DNA of 13,526 nucleotides from an uncultured Bacteroidales bacterium (GCA_905235615.1 CAJOMB010000065.1:1-13526), one strand, 5' to 3'; shown: positions 1 to 7,066, counted from the stretch's first letter. The notes: generated by a model not told the origin, from the sequence alone. A program made the numbers and translations.

Positions 1-126
1 TTCGTAGTTGCGGAAAATCTCTTCCCGTTTCTCTTCAGAAAGGGGAACGACATTCTGAGCCGCCATTTCGAAGCGGTAGGCATCCTCGTCATAAAGGACA
101 GGAGTTTCTTTGATAGGCTTTGCCAT
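1..126 (-). CDS. Short conserved Bacteroidota-type protein of unknown function, N-terminal 42 codons only
   Basis: An open frame starts at the ATG complementary to 124-126 and runs off the left edge. An AAGGAG Shine-Dalgarno sequence lies just upstream (about 136-141 on the minus strand), which is strong support for this start. The visible protein is charged and soluble, with no signal peptide. It opens MAKPIKETPVL, continues with an acidic DEDAYRF stretch, and then an E/K/R-rich segment ending RNYE. From memory, short Bacteroidota proteins with a K-x-TP-x-L start and a DA-x-x-F motif often sit directly before an acetyltransferase or other toxin-like gene and may be antitoxin-like. I cannot confirm this because the partner would lie outside the window. 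It follows the histidine kinase on the same strand but has its own promoter and leader, so it is probably a separate transcript. Confidence 0.7.
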   Translation of the reverse strand, partial: MAKPIKETPVLYDEDAYRFEMAAQNVVPLSEEKREEIFRNYE

Positions 127-152
127 AATTCAGTTCTCCTTTTTAACTGTTT

Positions 153-169
153 CTGCATAAGGGATGCAG
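153..169. repeat. Perfect 6-bp inverted repeat in the leader of the gene at 126
   Basis: CTGCAT (153-158) and ATGCAG (164-169) are exact complements around a 5-nt loop. In the minus-strand transcript the hairpin would sit at the extreme 5' end, about 12 nt upstream of the AAGGAG site. No T-tract follows on either strand, so it is not an intrinsic terminator. It could stabilise the mRNA, serve as a protein-binding palindrome, or be chance. Confidence 0.35.
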
Positions 170-178
170 GCCCGTCTG

Positions 179-212
179 CAAATGTAGTAATTTTCTTTCA
201 ACCATTTGCAAA
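179..212 (-). promoter_or_regulatory. Predicted promoter of the gene starting at 126
   Basis: On the minus strand a TACATTTG box (179-186) fits the Bacteroidota -7 consensus TAnnTTTG. A TTTG (209-212) lies 22 nt upstream of it, slightly longer than the usual 19-21 nt spacer. The transcript would start near 170-173 and carry a leader of about 45 nt containing the hairpin at 153-169 and an AAGGAG ribosome site. The 127-265 gap contains this promoter and no further gene that I can support. Confidence 0.5.
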
Positions 213-265
213 AAATGTGCAAGTCTATGAATGAATTCCTTTGGCGCGGAGTATCCCCTGGCGTG

Positions 266-3200
266 TCAAGCCTTGGGAATCTTGACGGTGAAGGCGGCGC
301 CGCCCAGGGTGAAGGAACGGGCATAGGAGATGGAGCCGCCGCAGTGTTCGGCAATGCGCCGGCAGATGGCCAGGCCCAGGCCGGAGCCGCTGGTCTTGGT
401 GGTGAAGTCCGGGGTGAAAATCTTGTCCTGGTTCTGCTCGGACACGCCGGGTCCGTTGTCTTCCACCACAATCTCGTAGAAGCCGTCTTCGGCGGCATTC
501 CGTACGGAGACCAGCAGCCGGCGCTCTCCGCTCGTGCCTTCCACGGCCTGGATGGCGTTGGTGAGGAGATTCACCACCACGCGGGTGAGCTGCGGACGCG
601 GGGCCTCCACCATGGCGCCCGGCAGGCCGAAGTACTCGATATTCAGGTTGTCCCGGGTATCGAAGAGGTCCACCTCCTGCTTCACCAGGGCATCCAGGTC
701 CATGCGCTCCGCCTTCTGGTCGTACATCTTGGCGAAGGTGGAGAACTGGTCGGCCGAATCGGCCAGGAGGTCCACGTGATAGAGGACGGTGGAGGCCACC
801 TCGTCAAAACGCTCCTGCCACTGCGGGTTGCCGGTCTGCTTCATGCGCATGAGCATCTGGAGTTGCAGTTTGATGGGCGTGAGCGGGTTCTTGAGGTCGT
901 GGGCCACGCGGCGGGCCATATCTGTCCAGGCTTTGTCACGCTCCACCTGCGCCAGGCGGCGGGAACTTTCTCCCAGGTCCTGCACCATGCGGTTATAGGC
1001 CTGCACCAAGGGGGTGATCTCATCGTCTCCGTCGTACACCAGGGGCTCCAAGTGGTCCACGTCGCTCACCGTCATCTTGCGGCTCAGGGCCGTCAGGGGA
1101 CGGAACAGGCGGCTCACCATGGCGAAGGTGATGAAGCGGGAAATCAGGAGGAGCAGCAGGAAGATGGTGATGACCGTGGCAATGTGCAGGGTTACCTCGG
1201 ATTCAAAGTCCTGCGAGAGGTCCGTGAAGGGGGAGGACACGATGGCTATCATGTTGCCGCTGCTGTTGAAGACAGGGGCATAGAGGGCGTAGAAACTGCG
1301 ACGGCTCACCTTTTCCCGCTGCATGTAGAAGCGCTTGTGGGCATGGCGGATATTATAGAAAGCTTCGTCGTCCAGGCGCAGTCCCAGAATCATGCGGTCG
1401 TACACCTCGGGGGTGGTGCTCATGACCACACGGCCGGCCACATCGAAGAGGGAAATGTCGCAGCGGAGGTTGTTTCCCACTTCTTCCACGGAGGAGAGCA
1501 TCTGGGAGGTGGTGAGCTGCCGGGTGTTTTCCACACCCCTCAAATGTTCCTGCAACATGCCCTGCAGCGTATTGATACGCGCCGTCATGATGCTGTTCAT
1601 ATTGGAGTTGTTGCGCTTGTACACAAACCAGACGCTGAACCCGGCCATGGCCACCAGGGTGACCAGCAGGGAAATGTAAACCACCAGATTGATCCGGTTC
1701 TGGAAGTAGCGGCGGCTGCCGGAACCTCTTCTGCGCCAGGAGAGGAGGGTGATCAGGACAAAGGCCAGGATGGCCAGCAGGAAGGCCTCCACCACGTAGT
1801 AGAGCCACTCCGTCTGCGGCCGGGAGATGATGACCATCTCGTCCTGGGAGACGTCGCGTACAAAATGGCACCAGCCTTCCAGGTCCACATGCCCGCCGGA
1901 ATGTTGGGCGGCCAGTTGTTTCAGGCGTCCGGAATAGACGGTAGGGAAGGGATAGGAGCCCTTGTACTGGACCAGTTTGTCGGAATTGTATTTGGCCCAG
2001 GAGTACACGGAGGGGAGCGTGACGCGTCCGGGATCCGAGATGCCCAGCAGGCTCAGGTAGCCCCGGTCCTCCCGGTTGTGTTTGGATTCCACGCTCACCA
2101 GCACCAACTGGGACCCCTGCCCCTCTACATAATAGGAGAACAGGCCGGTATAGGTGGTTCTCCCGGAGGAAAGGTTGCTGTAGAAGAAATGGGAATTGTC
2201 TCCCAGCCTTACGCCGCTCCGGATTCTCTCCTGGAAGAGGACCGATGCATTGTTGTCCTCCAAGCTGGGGAGGATGACGGCGATGTCGTAGTCCTGCGAG
2301 ATGCGTCCCATATAGGCGCTGGTAAGGCGGCTGCGGATGATGTCCGCACTGCCTTGCAGGACGGAGAGCGCCCCTATCATGGGATCCTGCGCGATGGCGT
2401 TCTCCGCACTCCGGAGCTGGATTTCTAAGGCGATGTCCCGGTCCATGGCCAAGCGGGCGGCCCAGACGTCGATGCGCCGCTGCTCCTTGTCAAAGCCCAG
2501 AATGGAGGTGATGACGGCAAAATATACGCCGATGGCGGCGGCATACCCTATACGGCTCCAGCCGCTGAACATGTCGTAGCGGATGCCCATGAGCGTACGG
2601 ACAAAGGGGGAGAGCATCTGCAGCAGCACCGGCAGGGTGATGGAAAGTCCCAGGAAAGAGACGTAAACCAGAGCGGTGTATCCGGAGAGCAGGAAAACCT
2701 TGTACAGCTCCATGTTCACACTGGAGTTCACCAGAATGCTGCGGAACGCCACATGCAGGTAGATGGTCACCCCCGCTACCATCAGCATCAGGATGGCCAT
2801 CAGGGCGGCTTCCAGGCCCCGGGAATTCCTGCGCCGGATTTGTTTCAGGAGCGTCCAGCGCACCAGAAACAGGTCCCATACCAGCAGGCTGATGGCCAGG
2901 TTCACCAGGATGACGGCGCCTAAGGAGTAGAAGAAGGGCCCGTCGGCATACAGGAGGGGTGAAAAGAGCTGCGAATCCTGGAACAGACGCCTTCCGTCCA
3001 CAAACAGCCAGGTGAGCACTCCTCCCTGGCACAAAAGAACCCAAAGGAGGCAGGGGAGCGTGGGATAGGCGTTCAGCAGGAACAGGAGCCCGGCCATGAG
3101 CAGGCCCACAGCTATCCACAGCAGGGCGGAGTGGATGCCGGAAGGTCGGGCCAGGGTTTCATCGGCCAGCAGGAAAAGCGGGACGCCGTTTACGCTCACG

Positions 3201-3766
3201 GGGGCGCCCGTTGAGGCCGACAAGGGTTTTACGCTGTATTTCTCGTTGATGCGGAAGTGGCGGTTGATGCTTTTTCCCCGAATCTCGTCCACAATCTCCA
3301 AGCCGGCAATTACCTTGGCGGAAGGGCCCTCCACGGCTTTCACCAGATACCATTTGGGGCCGTAGTTCACGAAGGAGGGCTGTCCGGTGGCATCGGCAAG
3401 GGGAGAAGAGAGGGAACTGCGGCTGTCTCCTATCCGCTGCACCAGGGTGAGGGGGCGGATGTCGTCGTTTCTCAGGGGGAACTGGTTCACCCAGCTTTGC
3501 AGGGAGTCTTCCCGGTAGCGGTAAACCACCATGTCTTCCGGCAGGCCGCCCAACTCCAGCCATTGGTCCGGATCCCCGTCCATGGCCTTTTGGATATAGC
3601 TGTCCAAGAGCCGCATACGCTGTTCCACCCTCCGGCCCACTTCCCGGGCGGCGGCGGACACATCCGACTGGGCCGACCCCACCAGCACGGAGACGGCATA
3701 CACCACCAAGGCCGATGCGATGAGTCCCAGGCCTATCCATTTCCGTATGAGCCGTCTGTTATTCAT
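266..3766 (-). CDS. NtrY-like multi-pass sensor histidine kinase (HAMP, HisKA, HATPase_c)
   Basis: This 1166-residue membrane kinase would autophosphorylate a histidine and pass the phosphate to a response regulator, none of which is encoded in this window. One hydrophobic segment spans about residues 10-30, a cluster of several lies between about 213 and 424, then 655-676, 693-716 and 861-885. These leave three extracytoplasmic stretches (about 31-212, 425-654, 717-860). A HAMP-like linker follows. The H-box is RRVAHDLKNPLTP with His956 as the likely phosphoacceptor. The N-box has N1066 and N1070, the G1 motif is DNGPG at 1103-1107, and GSGLGL lies at 1127-1132. All catalytic motifs look intact, and the H-box and N-box resemble NtrY. 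The start overlaps the end of rlmH by 8 nt, implying translational coupling. The signal sensed cannot be read from the sequence. The many membrane segments make it much larger than a typical kinase. Confidence 0.93.
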   Translation of the reverse strand: MNNRRLIRKWIGLGLIASALVVYAVSVLVGSAQSDVSAAAREVGRRVEQRMRLLDSYIQKAMDGDPDQWLELGGLPEDMVVYRYREDSLQSWVNQFPLRNDDIRPLTLVQRIGDSRSSLSSPLADATGQPSFVNYGPKWYLVKAVEGPSAKVIAGLEIVDEIRGKSINRHFRINEKYSVKPLSASTGAPVSVNGVPLFLLADETLARPSGIHSALLWIAVGLLMAGLLFLLNAYPTLPCLLWVLLCQGGVLTWLFVDGRRLFQDSQLFSPLLYADGPFFYSLGAVILVNLAISLLVWDLFLVRWTLLKQIRRRNSRGLEAALMAILMLMVAGVTIYLHVAFRSILVNSSVNMELYKVFLLSGYTALVYVSFLGLSITLPVLLQMLSPFVRTLMGIRYDMFSGWSRIGYAAAIGVYFAVITSILGFDKEQRRIDVWAARLAMDRDIALEIQLRSAENAIAQDPMIGALSVLQGSADIIRSRLTSAYMGRISQDYDIAVILPSLEDNNASVLFQERIRSGVRLGDNSHFFYSNLSSGRTTYTGLFSYYVEGQGSQLVLVSVESKHNREDRGYLSLLGISDPGRVTLPSVYSWAKYNSDKLVQYKGSYPFPTVYSGRLKQLAAQHSGGHVDLEGWCHFVRDVSQDEMVIISRPQTEWLYYVVEAFLLAILAFVLITLLSWRRRGSGSRRYFQNRINLVVYISLLVTLVAMAGFSVWFVYKRNNSNMNSIMTARINTLQGMLQEHLRGVENTRQLTTSQMLSSVEEVGNNLRCDISLFDVAGRVVMSTTPEVYDRMILGLRLDDEAFYNIRHAHKRFYMQREKVSRRSFYALYAPVFNSSGNMIAIVSSPFTDLSQDFESEVTLHIATVITIFLLLLLISRFITFAMVSRLFRPLTALSRKMTVSDVDHLEPLVYDGDDEITPLVQAYNRMVQDLGESSRRLAQVERDKAWTDMARRVAHDLKNPLTPIKLQLQMLMRMKQTGNPQWQERFDEVASTVLYHVDLLADSADQFSTFAKMYDQKAERMDLDALVKQEVDLFDTRDNLNIEYFGLPGAMVEAPRPQLTRVVVNLLTNAIQAVEGTSGERRLLVSVRNAAEDGFYEIVVEDNGPGVSEQNQDKIFTPDFTTKTSGSGLGLAICRRIAEHCGGSISYARSFTLGGAAFTVKIPKA

Positions 3767-4232
3767 GGTGGTAAGGCTCCCCCTTCAGGATGGTGAAGGC
3801 GCGGTAAAGCTGCTCTGCAAAAACCGTGCGCACCATCTGGTGGGAGAAAGTCATGCGAGAGAGCGAGATTTTATCCTGTGAGCGGGCATAGACGGCATCG
3901 GAAAAGCCATAGGCCCCGCCTATGCAGAATACCAGATTCTTGGCCCCGCGGGACAGGAGTTTCTGCAGGTGGTCTGCGAATTCCAGCGAACGGTATTCGT
4001 GCCCGTGTTCGTCTAAGAGGACCAGCACGTCCTGCGGCCCTAATTGCCTGAGGATGAGCTCTCCCTCCTTTTCCTTGATCTGGGCCTGCGTCAGGGCCGA
4101 TACTTTCCTGAGCTCCGGAATCTCCGTCACCTGGAAGGGTACATAATGCCCCAGCCGGGACGCATACAGGTCCAGGCCTTCTTTGACCCACTTGACGTCG
4201 GTCTTCCCTACGGTAAGGAGCACAATGTTCAT
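3759..4232 (-). CDS. rlmH: 23S rRNA (pseudouridine1915-N3)-methyltransferase RlmH
   Basis: RlmH is a small SPOUT-fold enzyme that uses S-adenosylmethionine to methylate pseudouridine 1915 in helix 69 of 23S rRNA on assembled ribosomes. The 157-residue length matches the family (about 155-160). Diagnostic stretches are LLDEHGHEYRSLEFA (about 72-86), the cofactor-loop motif FCIGGAYGF (102-110), the SHQMVRTVFAEQLYRA helix (about 130-145), and the ending ILKGEPYHHE, which is the family signature at the C terminus. The start is fixed by the conserved MNI beginning. It is the first gene of an operon with the histidine kinase, which overlaps it by 8 nt. The ATG lies only 7 nt past a predicted -7 box and no Shine-Dalgarno sequence is seen, so the mRNA may be leaderless or nearly so. 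Confidence 0.96.
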   Translation of the reverse strand: MNIVLLTVGKTDVKWVKEGLDLYASRLGHYVPFQVTEIPELRKVSALTQAQIKEKEGELILRQLGPQDVLVLLDEHGHEYRSLEFADHLQKLLSRGAKNLVFCIGGAYGFSDAVYARSQDKISLSRMTFSHQMVRTVFAEQLYRAFTILKGEPYHHE

Positions 4233-4235
4233 ATC

Positions 4236-4267
4236 TTTGCAAATGTAACGATTCGGCTCGGAATTTG
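4236..4267 (+). promoter_or_regulatory. Possible divergent promoter of the DUF4783 gene
   Basis: TTTG (4236-4239), a 20-nt spacer and GGAATTTG (4260-4267) give a perfect -33 element but only the TTTG half of the -7 element. It would start a transcript around 4272-4276, just ahead of the GTG at 4283. A better -7 match, TATCTTTG, occurs at 4232-4239 and again at 4300-4307, but neither has a -33 partner at the right distance. Confidence 0.35.
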
Positions 4268-4271
4268 CAAG
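4240..4271 (-). promoter_or_regulatory. Predicted promoter of the rlmH-histidine kinase operon
   Basis: Read on the minus strand, CTTG (4268-4271), a 20-nt spacer and TACATTTG (4240-4247) match the Bacteroidota TTTG-N19-21-TAnnTTTG consensus at all but one base. Transcription should begin at or within a few bases of the rlmH ATG (4232). It overlaps the predicted divergent plus-strand promoter almost completely. Confidence 0.65.
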
Positions 4272-4282
4272 AAGCGGACAGG

Positions 4283-4744
4283 GTGAATAAAAACTTGCAT
4301 ATCTTTGTGACGGCGGCCGCCTTGTGCGTCTGCCTGCTTTCTTATGGCCAGGTGCAGCAGACCAACAATTTCATGGCCCTTCCCCAGTCCCGGCCCCAGG
4401 GAGAGTTTTCCGTCTTCTCTTCCATTACCAAATATCTGGCGGCCGGAGATGTGGCCTCGCTTTCCAGCTGGTTCGCGGACAATCTGGACGTAACGGTGCT
4501 GTCCACCTCGCGCAACTGCTCCAAGAAGCAGGCCCGGGAAATCCTGAGGAACTTCTTCGCCTCCAACACTCCGCGTTCCTTTGAAGTGACCCACAGGGCT
4601 TCCGAAACCAACAAGAAATACCTCATCGGCCTGCTGAACGCCGGGGGGGAACTTTTCCAGGTTACCATCTATGCCACATCCACCGGTCAGGACACTTATA
4701 AAATCCAGCAATTGAACATCTCGCGGCAGATGGCTGCGTATTAA
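4283..4744 (+). CDS. Exported DUF4783 family protein, function unknown
   Basis: This is a small secreted protein of a family common in Bacteroidota. From the GTG at 4283 it is 153 residues long. No ATG lies in the 5' part, and GTG 4283 gives a proper signal peptide: a short N-terminal region with one lysine, a hydrophobic core TAAALCVCLL, and a likely cleavage SYG|Q after residue 22. A longer start at TTG 4265 is possible but would run into the predicted promoter. The mature part carries typical family features: an LAAGDVASLSSWF opening, a ...KKQAREILRNFF helix, SFEVTHR, YLIGLL, and a final YKIQQLNISR strand. These suggest an NTF2-like fold by analogy. In other Bacteroidota, from memory, it neighbours rlmH and nadC; rlmH is here (divergent) but nadC is not, because an AraC gene follows. 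No enzymatic role is known to me. Confidence 0.8.
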   Translation: MNKNLHIFVTAAALCVCLLSYGQVQQTNNFMALPQSRPQGEFSVFSSITKYLAAGDVASLSSWFADNLDVTVLSTSRNCSKKQAREILRNFFASNTPRSFEVTHRASETNKKYLIGLLNAGGELFQVTIYATSTGQDTYKIQQLNISRQMAAY

Positions 4745-4780
4745 ATTCGTCAAAATAATACTATTTTAACATTTTTTTCG

Positions 4781-4788
4781 TACTTTTG
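4781..4788 (+). promoter_or_regulatory. Predicted -7 promoter box of the AraC regulator gene
   Basis: TACTTTTG matches TAnnTTTG exactly and sits in the AT-rich gap 4745-4795. No clear TTTG lies 19-21 nt upstream, so the -33 element is weak or replaced by an activator. The 11-mer CGTACTTTTGC (4779-4789) is repeated exactly in the promoter of the GH5 gene. The ATG follows after only 7 nt. Confidence 0.5.
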
Positions 4789-4795
4789 CGGAAGT

Positions 4796-5674
4796 ATGAG
4801 TAATGTTTTAAGGGAGGTTCCGCCCATTACGGACCGGGACTGTTTTTACATAGTAGAACGTCACAAGAGTGAATTTCGCTATCCCATTCATTCCCATAAG
4901 GAGTTTGAACTCAACTTTATAGAGAATGGGAAGGGTGTGCAGCGTGTGGTGGGGGACAGCATCGAGGAGATTGGAAGCTACGAACTCACGCTGGTGACCG
5001 GAGACGGACTGGAGCATGCCTGGAGGCAGGGAAACTGCACGGAACCGGATGTCCGGGAAATCACCATCCAGTTTTCCGACAGCCTGCTGGATGAGCGGCT
5101 CCTGGGCCGCAACCAGTTTGCCTCTATCCGGAAAATGTTCGAGCGGGCCCGGCTGGGGGTTGCTTTTTCCCTGCCGGGAATCATGAAGGTGTATAACTAT
5201 TTGGACAACATCGCCTCCATGCCGGAGAGTTTCGAGCAGTTCCTCACCATGCTCAAGGTCCTTTACGACCTGTCCCAGGACAAGGGGGCGCGCACCCTGG
5301 CGTCGTCGGCCTTTTCCCGGAAGGAGGAGAATGTGGGAAGCCGGCGGGTGGCCAAGGTCAAAGACTATATATCGGCCCATTATGCCGATGACTTGCGCCT
5401 GGAGGATTTGGCCGCCATGGTGGGGATGGCGCCCACGGCCTTCAGCCGCTTCTTCAAACAGCACACCAACCGCACCCTCTCGGACTACATCATCGACGCG
5501 CGGCTGGGGAACGCGGCCCGCATGCTGGTGGACACCACCACCAGCATCAGCGAGATTTGCTATTCCTGCGGTTTCAACAACCTGTCCAATTTCAACCGGA
5601 CGTTCAAGGCCAGAAGGGGGTATACGCCCCGGGATTTCCGGGCCCTGTTCACCAAGAACAGGGTGTATGTATAG
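4796..5674 (+). CDS. AraC-family transcriptional regulator, likely activator of the adjacent PUL
   Basis: This 292-residue cytoplasmic DNA-binding protein has an N-terminal cupin-like effector domain (about 15-110, with HSHKEFELNFIENGKG giving the histidine-containing strand). A helical linker follows, then a C-terminal AraC/XylS double helix-turn-helix at about 185-286. The latter shows LRLEDLAAMVGMAPTAFSRFFKQ for the first motif, and SISEICYSCGFNNLSNFNRTFK with the family ending GYTPRDFR for the second. No membrane segment or kinase domain is present, so it is not a hybrid two-component regulator, the usual type for many PULs. It should sense an intracellular sugar. It lies 98 nt upstream of the GH5 gene on the same strand, with an inverted repeat in the gap that could be its site. 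That it controls the downstream genes is inference from position. Confidence 0.92.
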   Translation: MSNVLREVPPITDRDCFYIVERHKSEFRYPIHSHKEFELNFIENGKGVQRVVGDSIEEIGSYELTLVTGDGLEHAWRQGNCTEPDVREITIQFSDSLLDERLLGRNQFASIRKMFERARLGVAFSLPGIMKVYNYLDNIASMPESFEQFLTMLKVLYDLSQDKGARTLASSAFSRKEENVGSRRVAKVKDYISAHYADDLRLEDLAAMVGMAPTAFSRFFKQHTNRTLSDYIIDARLGNAARMLVDTTTSISEICYSCGFNNLSNFNRTFKARRGYTPRDFRALFTKNRVYV

Positions 5675-5688
5675 GGCTGTTAAAAAAG

Positions 5689-5703
5689 TATCATAATTTG
5701 ATA
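5689..5703. promoter_or_regulatory. Inverted repeat upstream of the GH5 promoter, candidate regulator site
   Basis: TATCA (5689-5693) and TGATA (5699-5703) are perfect complements with a 5-nt spacer. The element lies 10 nt upstream of the predicted -33 TTTG (5714-5717), where an activator would be expected to bind. AraC proteins more often use direct repeats, so the link to the upstream gene is tentative. The surrounding DNA is AT-rich, which raises the odds of chance. Confidence 0.3.
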
Positions 5704-5713
5704 AATTTTCATT

Positions 5714-5743
5714 TTTGAGGGCCGATAGAAAACCGTACTTTTG
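5714..5743 (+). promoter_or_regulatory. Predicted promoter of the GH5-susCD operon
   Basis: TTTG (5714-5717) and TACTTTTG (5736-5743, exact TAnnTTTG) are separated by 18 nt, one short of the usual 19-21. Transcription would start near 5748-5752, inside a 10-bp palindrome ATTGTACAAT (5745-5754), leaving a leader of about 22 nt before the ATG at 5773. No later promoter is evident before susC, so this one probably drives the whole PUL. Confidence 0.55.
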
Positions 5744-5772
5744 CATTGTACAATATTTATGTCGGCCACATA

Positions 5773-7065
5773 ATGAAAATTGCACTGAAACTATCCGCAA
5801 CATTTTGTCTTTTAGCGGCGTTTGCCTGCACTCCCAAAGCCTCGTTCGTGGAGACGAGGGGGGGGCAGTTCCTTCGTAACGGCAAGCCTTATCACTACAT
5901 CGGCACCAATTTCTGGTATGGCCCCATCCTGGCTTCGGACACTCCGGCCGGGGATTTTGAACGTCTTACCCGGGAATTGGACACCCTCAAGGCCCTGGGA
6001 ATGACCAACCTGCGCGTTCTGGTGGGCGCCCAGGGGCAGGACGGCGTCTTCTCCCGCGTGGAGCCCACGTTGGAAAAGGAGCCCGGCGTGTACAATGAGG
6101 CCCTTCTGGTGGGCCTGGACCGCTTCCTTGCAGAGCTGGGGAAACGGGACATGCAGGCCGTCCTGTATCTGAACAACTCCTGGGAGTGGAGCGGCGGCTA
6201 CGGCCAGTATCTGGAATGGGCCACCGGAGAGAAGGCCCTTATCCCGCTGGTGGACGGCTACTGGCCCTTCATGCAGCAGATGCGGAAATTCCAGACTTCC
6301 CCTGAAGCCCAGGAACTGTTCTACAACCATGTCCGCGCCATTGTGGGCCGTACCAATTCCCTTAGCGGAAAGGCCTACAAGGACGATCCGGCCATCTTCT
6401 CCTGGCAGATTGGCAACGAGCCCCGCTGCTTTTCCGATGAGAAAGAAATCCAGGACGGCTTCATCGGCTGGCTCACGGAAAGCGCCCGTATTATCAAGGA
6501 GCTGGACCCCCATCACCTCCTTTCTACCGGAAGCGAGGGCTTCTGGGGCTGTGAGAACAGCTGGGAGCTTACGGAGCGTGTGAACAGCATTCCCGGAGTG
6601 GATTACATGACCATCCACATCTGGCCCTACAACTGGAGCTGGGCCAAGGCCGAAAGTCTTTCCGAGGACCTCCCGGAGGCCATTGCCAAGACGGAGGAAT
6701 ACATATCGGCCCATCAGGAGCTGGCCGCCCGGCTGGGACTTCCGTTGGTGCTGGAGGAATTCGGCTTCCCGCGGGACGGCTTCTCTCCTTCTATGGAGGC
6801 TTCCACGCGTGCGCGCGATTCCTATTATGCTTACGTGTTCTCCCAGGTGGGTACGCTCATAGACGGCGCCAATTTCTGGGGCTGGAGCGGCTTTGCCCGT
6901 CCCGTGCATGAGCAGTGGCAGAGCGGGGACCCTTACAGCGGAGACCCGGCTCAGGAGGCGCAGGGCCTCAACGGCGTATATGTCACGGACACCACCGTGG
7001 ATATCATCAAAAACGCAATTGACAATCTAAACCAACAACTAATTATTAACCAACAAATCAAGTAG
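5773..7065 (+). CDS. Exported glycoside hydrolase family 5 (probably GH5_7), predicted endo-beta-1,4-mannanase
   Basis: This 430-residue enzyme is predicted to cut internal beta-1,4-mannosidic bonds in mannan or glucomannan with retention of configuration. The ATG at 5773 gives a good export signal (KIALKLSATFCLLAAFAC). Cys19 may be lipidated, though the lipobox AFAC is atypical; an in-frame TTG at 5746 lies at the predicted transcription start and is rejected. The (beta/alpha)8 barrel begins with GKPYHYIGTNFWYGP. Glu216 in WQIGNEPR is the expected acid/base and Glu329 in LEEFG the nucleophile, 113 residues apart. Substrate-subsite aromatics are plausible in HIWPYNW and NFWGWSG. The late GDPAQEAQGLNGVY segment is typical of GH5_7 mannanases. 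The stop codon is separated from the susC ATG by a single base, so the two genes are probably co-transcribed and coupled. Family GH5 is secure; subfamily and substrate are inferred from motifs recalled, not searched. Confidence 0.9.
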   Translation: MKIALKLSATFCLLAAFACTPKASFVETRGGQFLRNGKPYHYIGTNFWYGPILASDTPAGDFERLTRELDTLKALGMTNLRVLVGAQGQDGVFSRVEPTLEKEPGVYNEALLVGLDRFLAELGKRDMQAVLYLNNSWEWSGGYGQYLEWATGEKALIPLVDGYWPFMQQMRKFQTSPEAQELFYNHVRAIVGRTNSLSGKAYKDDPAIFSWQIGNEPRCFSDEKEIQDGFIGWLTESARIIKELDPHHLLSTGSEGFWGCENSWELTERVNSIPGVDYMTIHIWPYNWSWAKAESLSEDLPEAIAKTEEYISAHQELAARLGLPLVLEEFGFPRDGFSPSMEASTRARDSYYAYVFSQVGTLIDGANFWGWSGFARPVHEQWQSGDPYSGDPAQEAQGLNGVYVTDTTVDIIKNAIDNLNQQLIINQQIK

Positions 7066-7066
7066 C

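Noticed and set aside
206..2428. A 740-codon plus-strand open frame opposite the histidine kinase
   Set aside because: Its His/Gly/Glu/Val-rich translation has no recognisable domain and mirrors the codon bias of the kinase on the other strand, whose motifs are unmistakable. High GC produces such antisense frames.
4300..4307. TATCTTTG as the promoter of the DUF4783 gene
   Set aside because: It lies within the signal-peptide coding region, has no -33 partner at 19-21 nt, and would leave the protein without its signal peptide.
5746..5772. An extended GH5 start at TTG 5746
   Set aside because: It coincides with the predicted transcription start, and the nine extra residues would precede a normal signal peptide beginning at ATG 5773.
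4808..5803. A 331-codon minus-strand frame over the AraC gene and the upstream gap
   Set aside because: The plus strand encodes a complete AraC regulator; the opposite frame has no motif or promoter.
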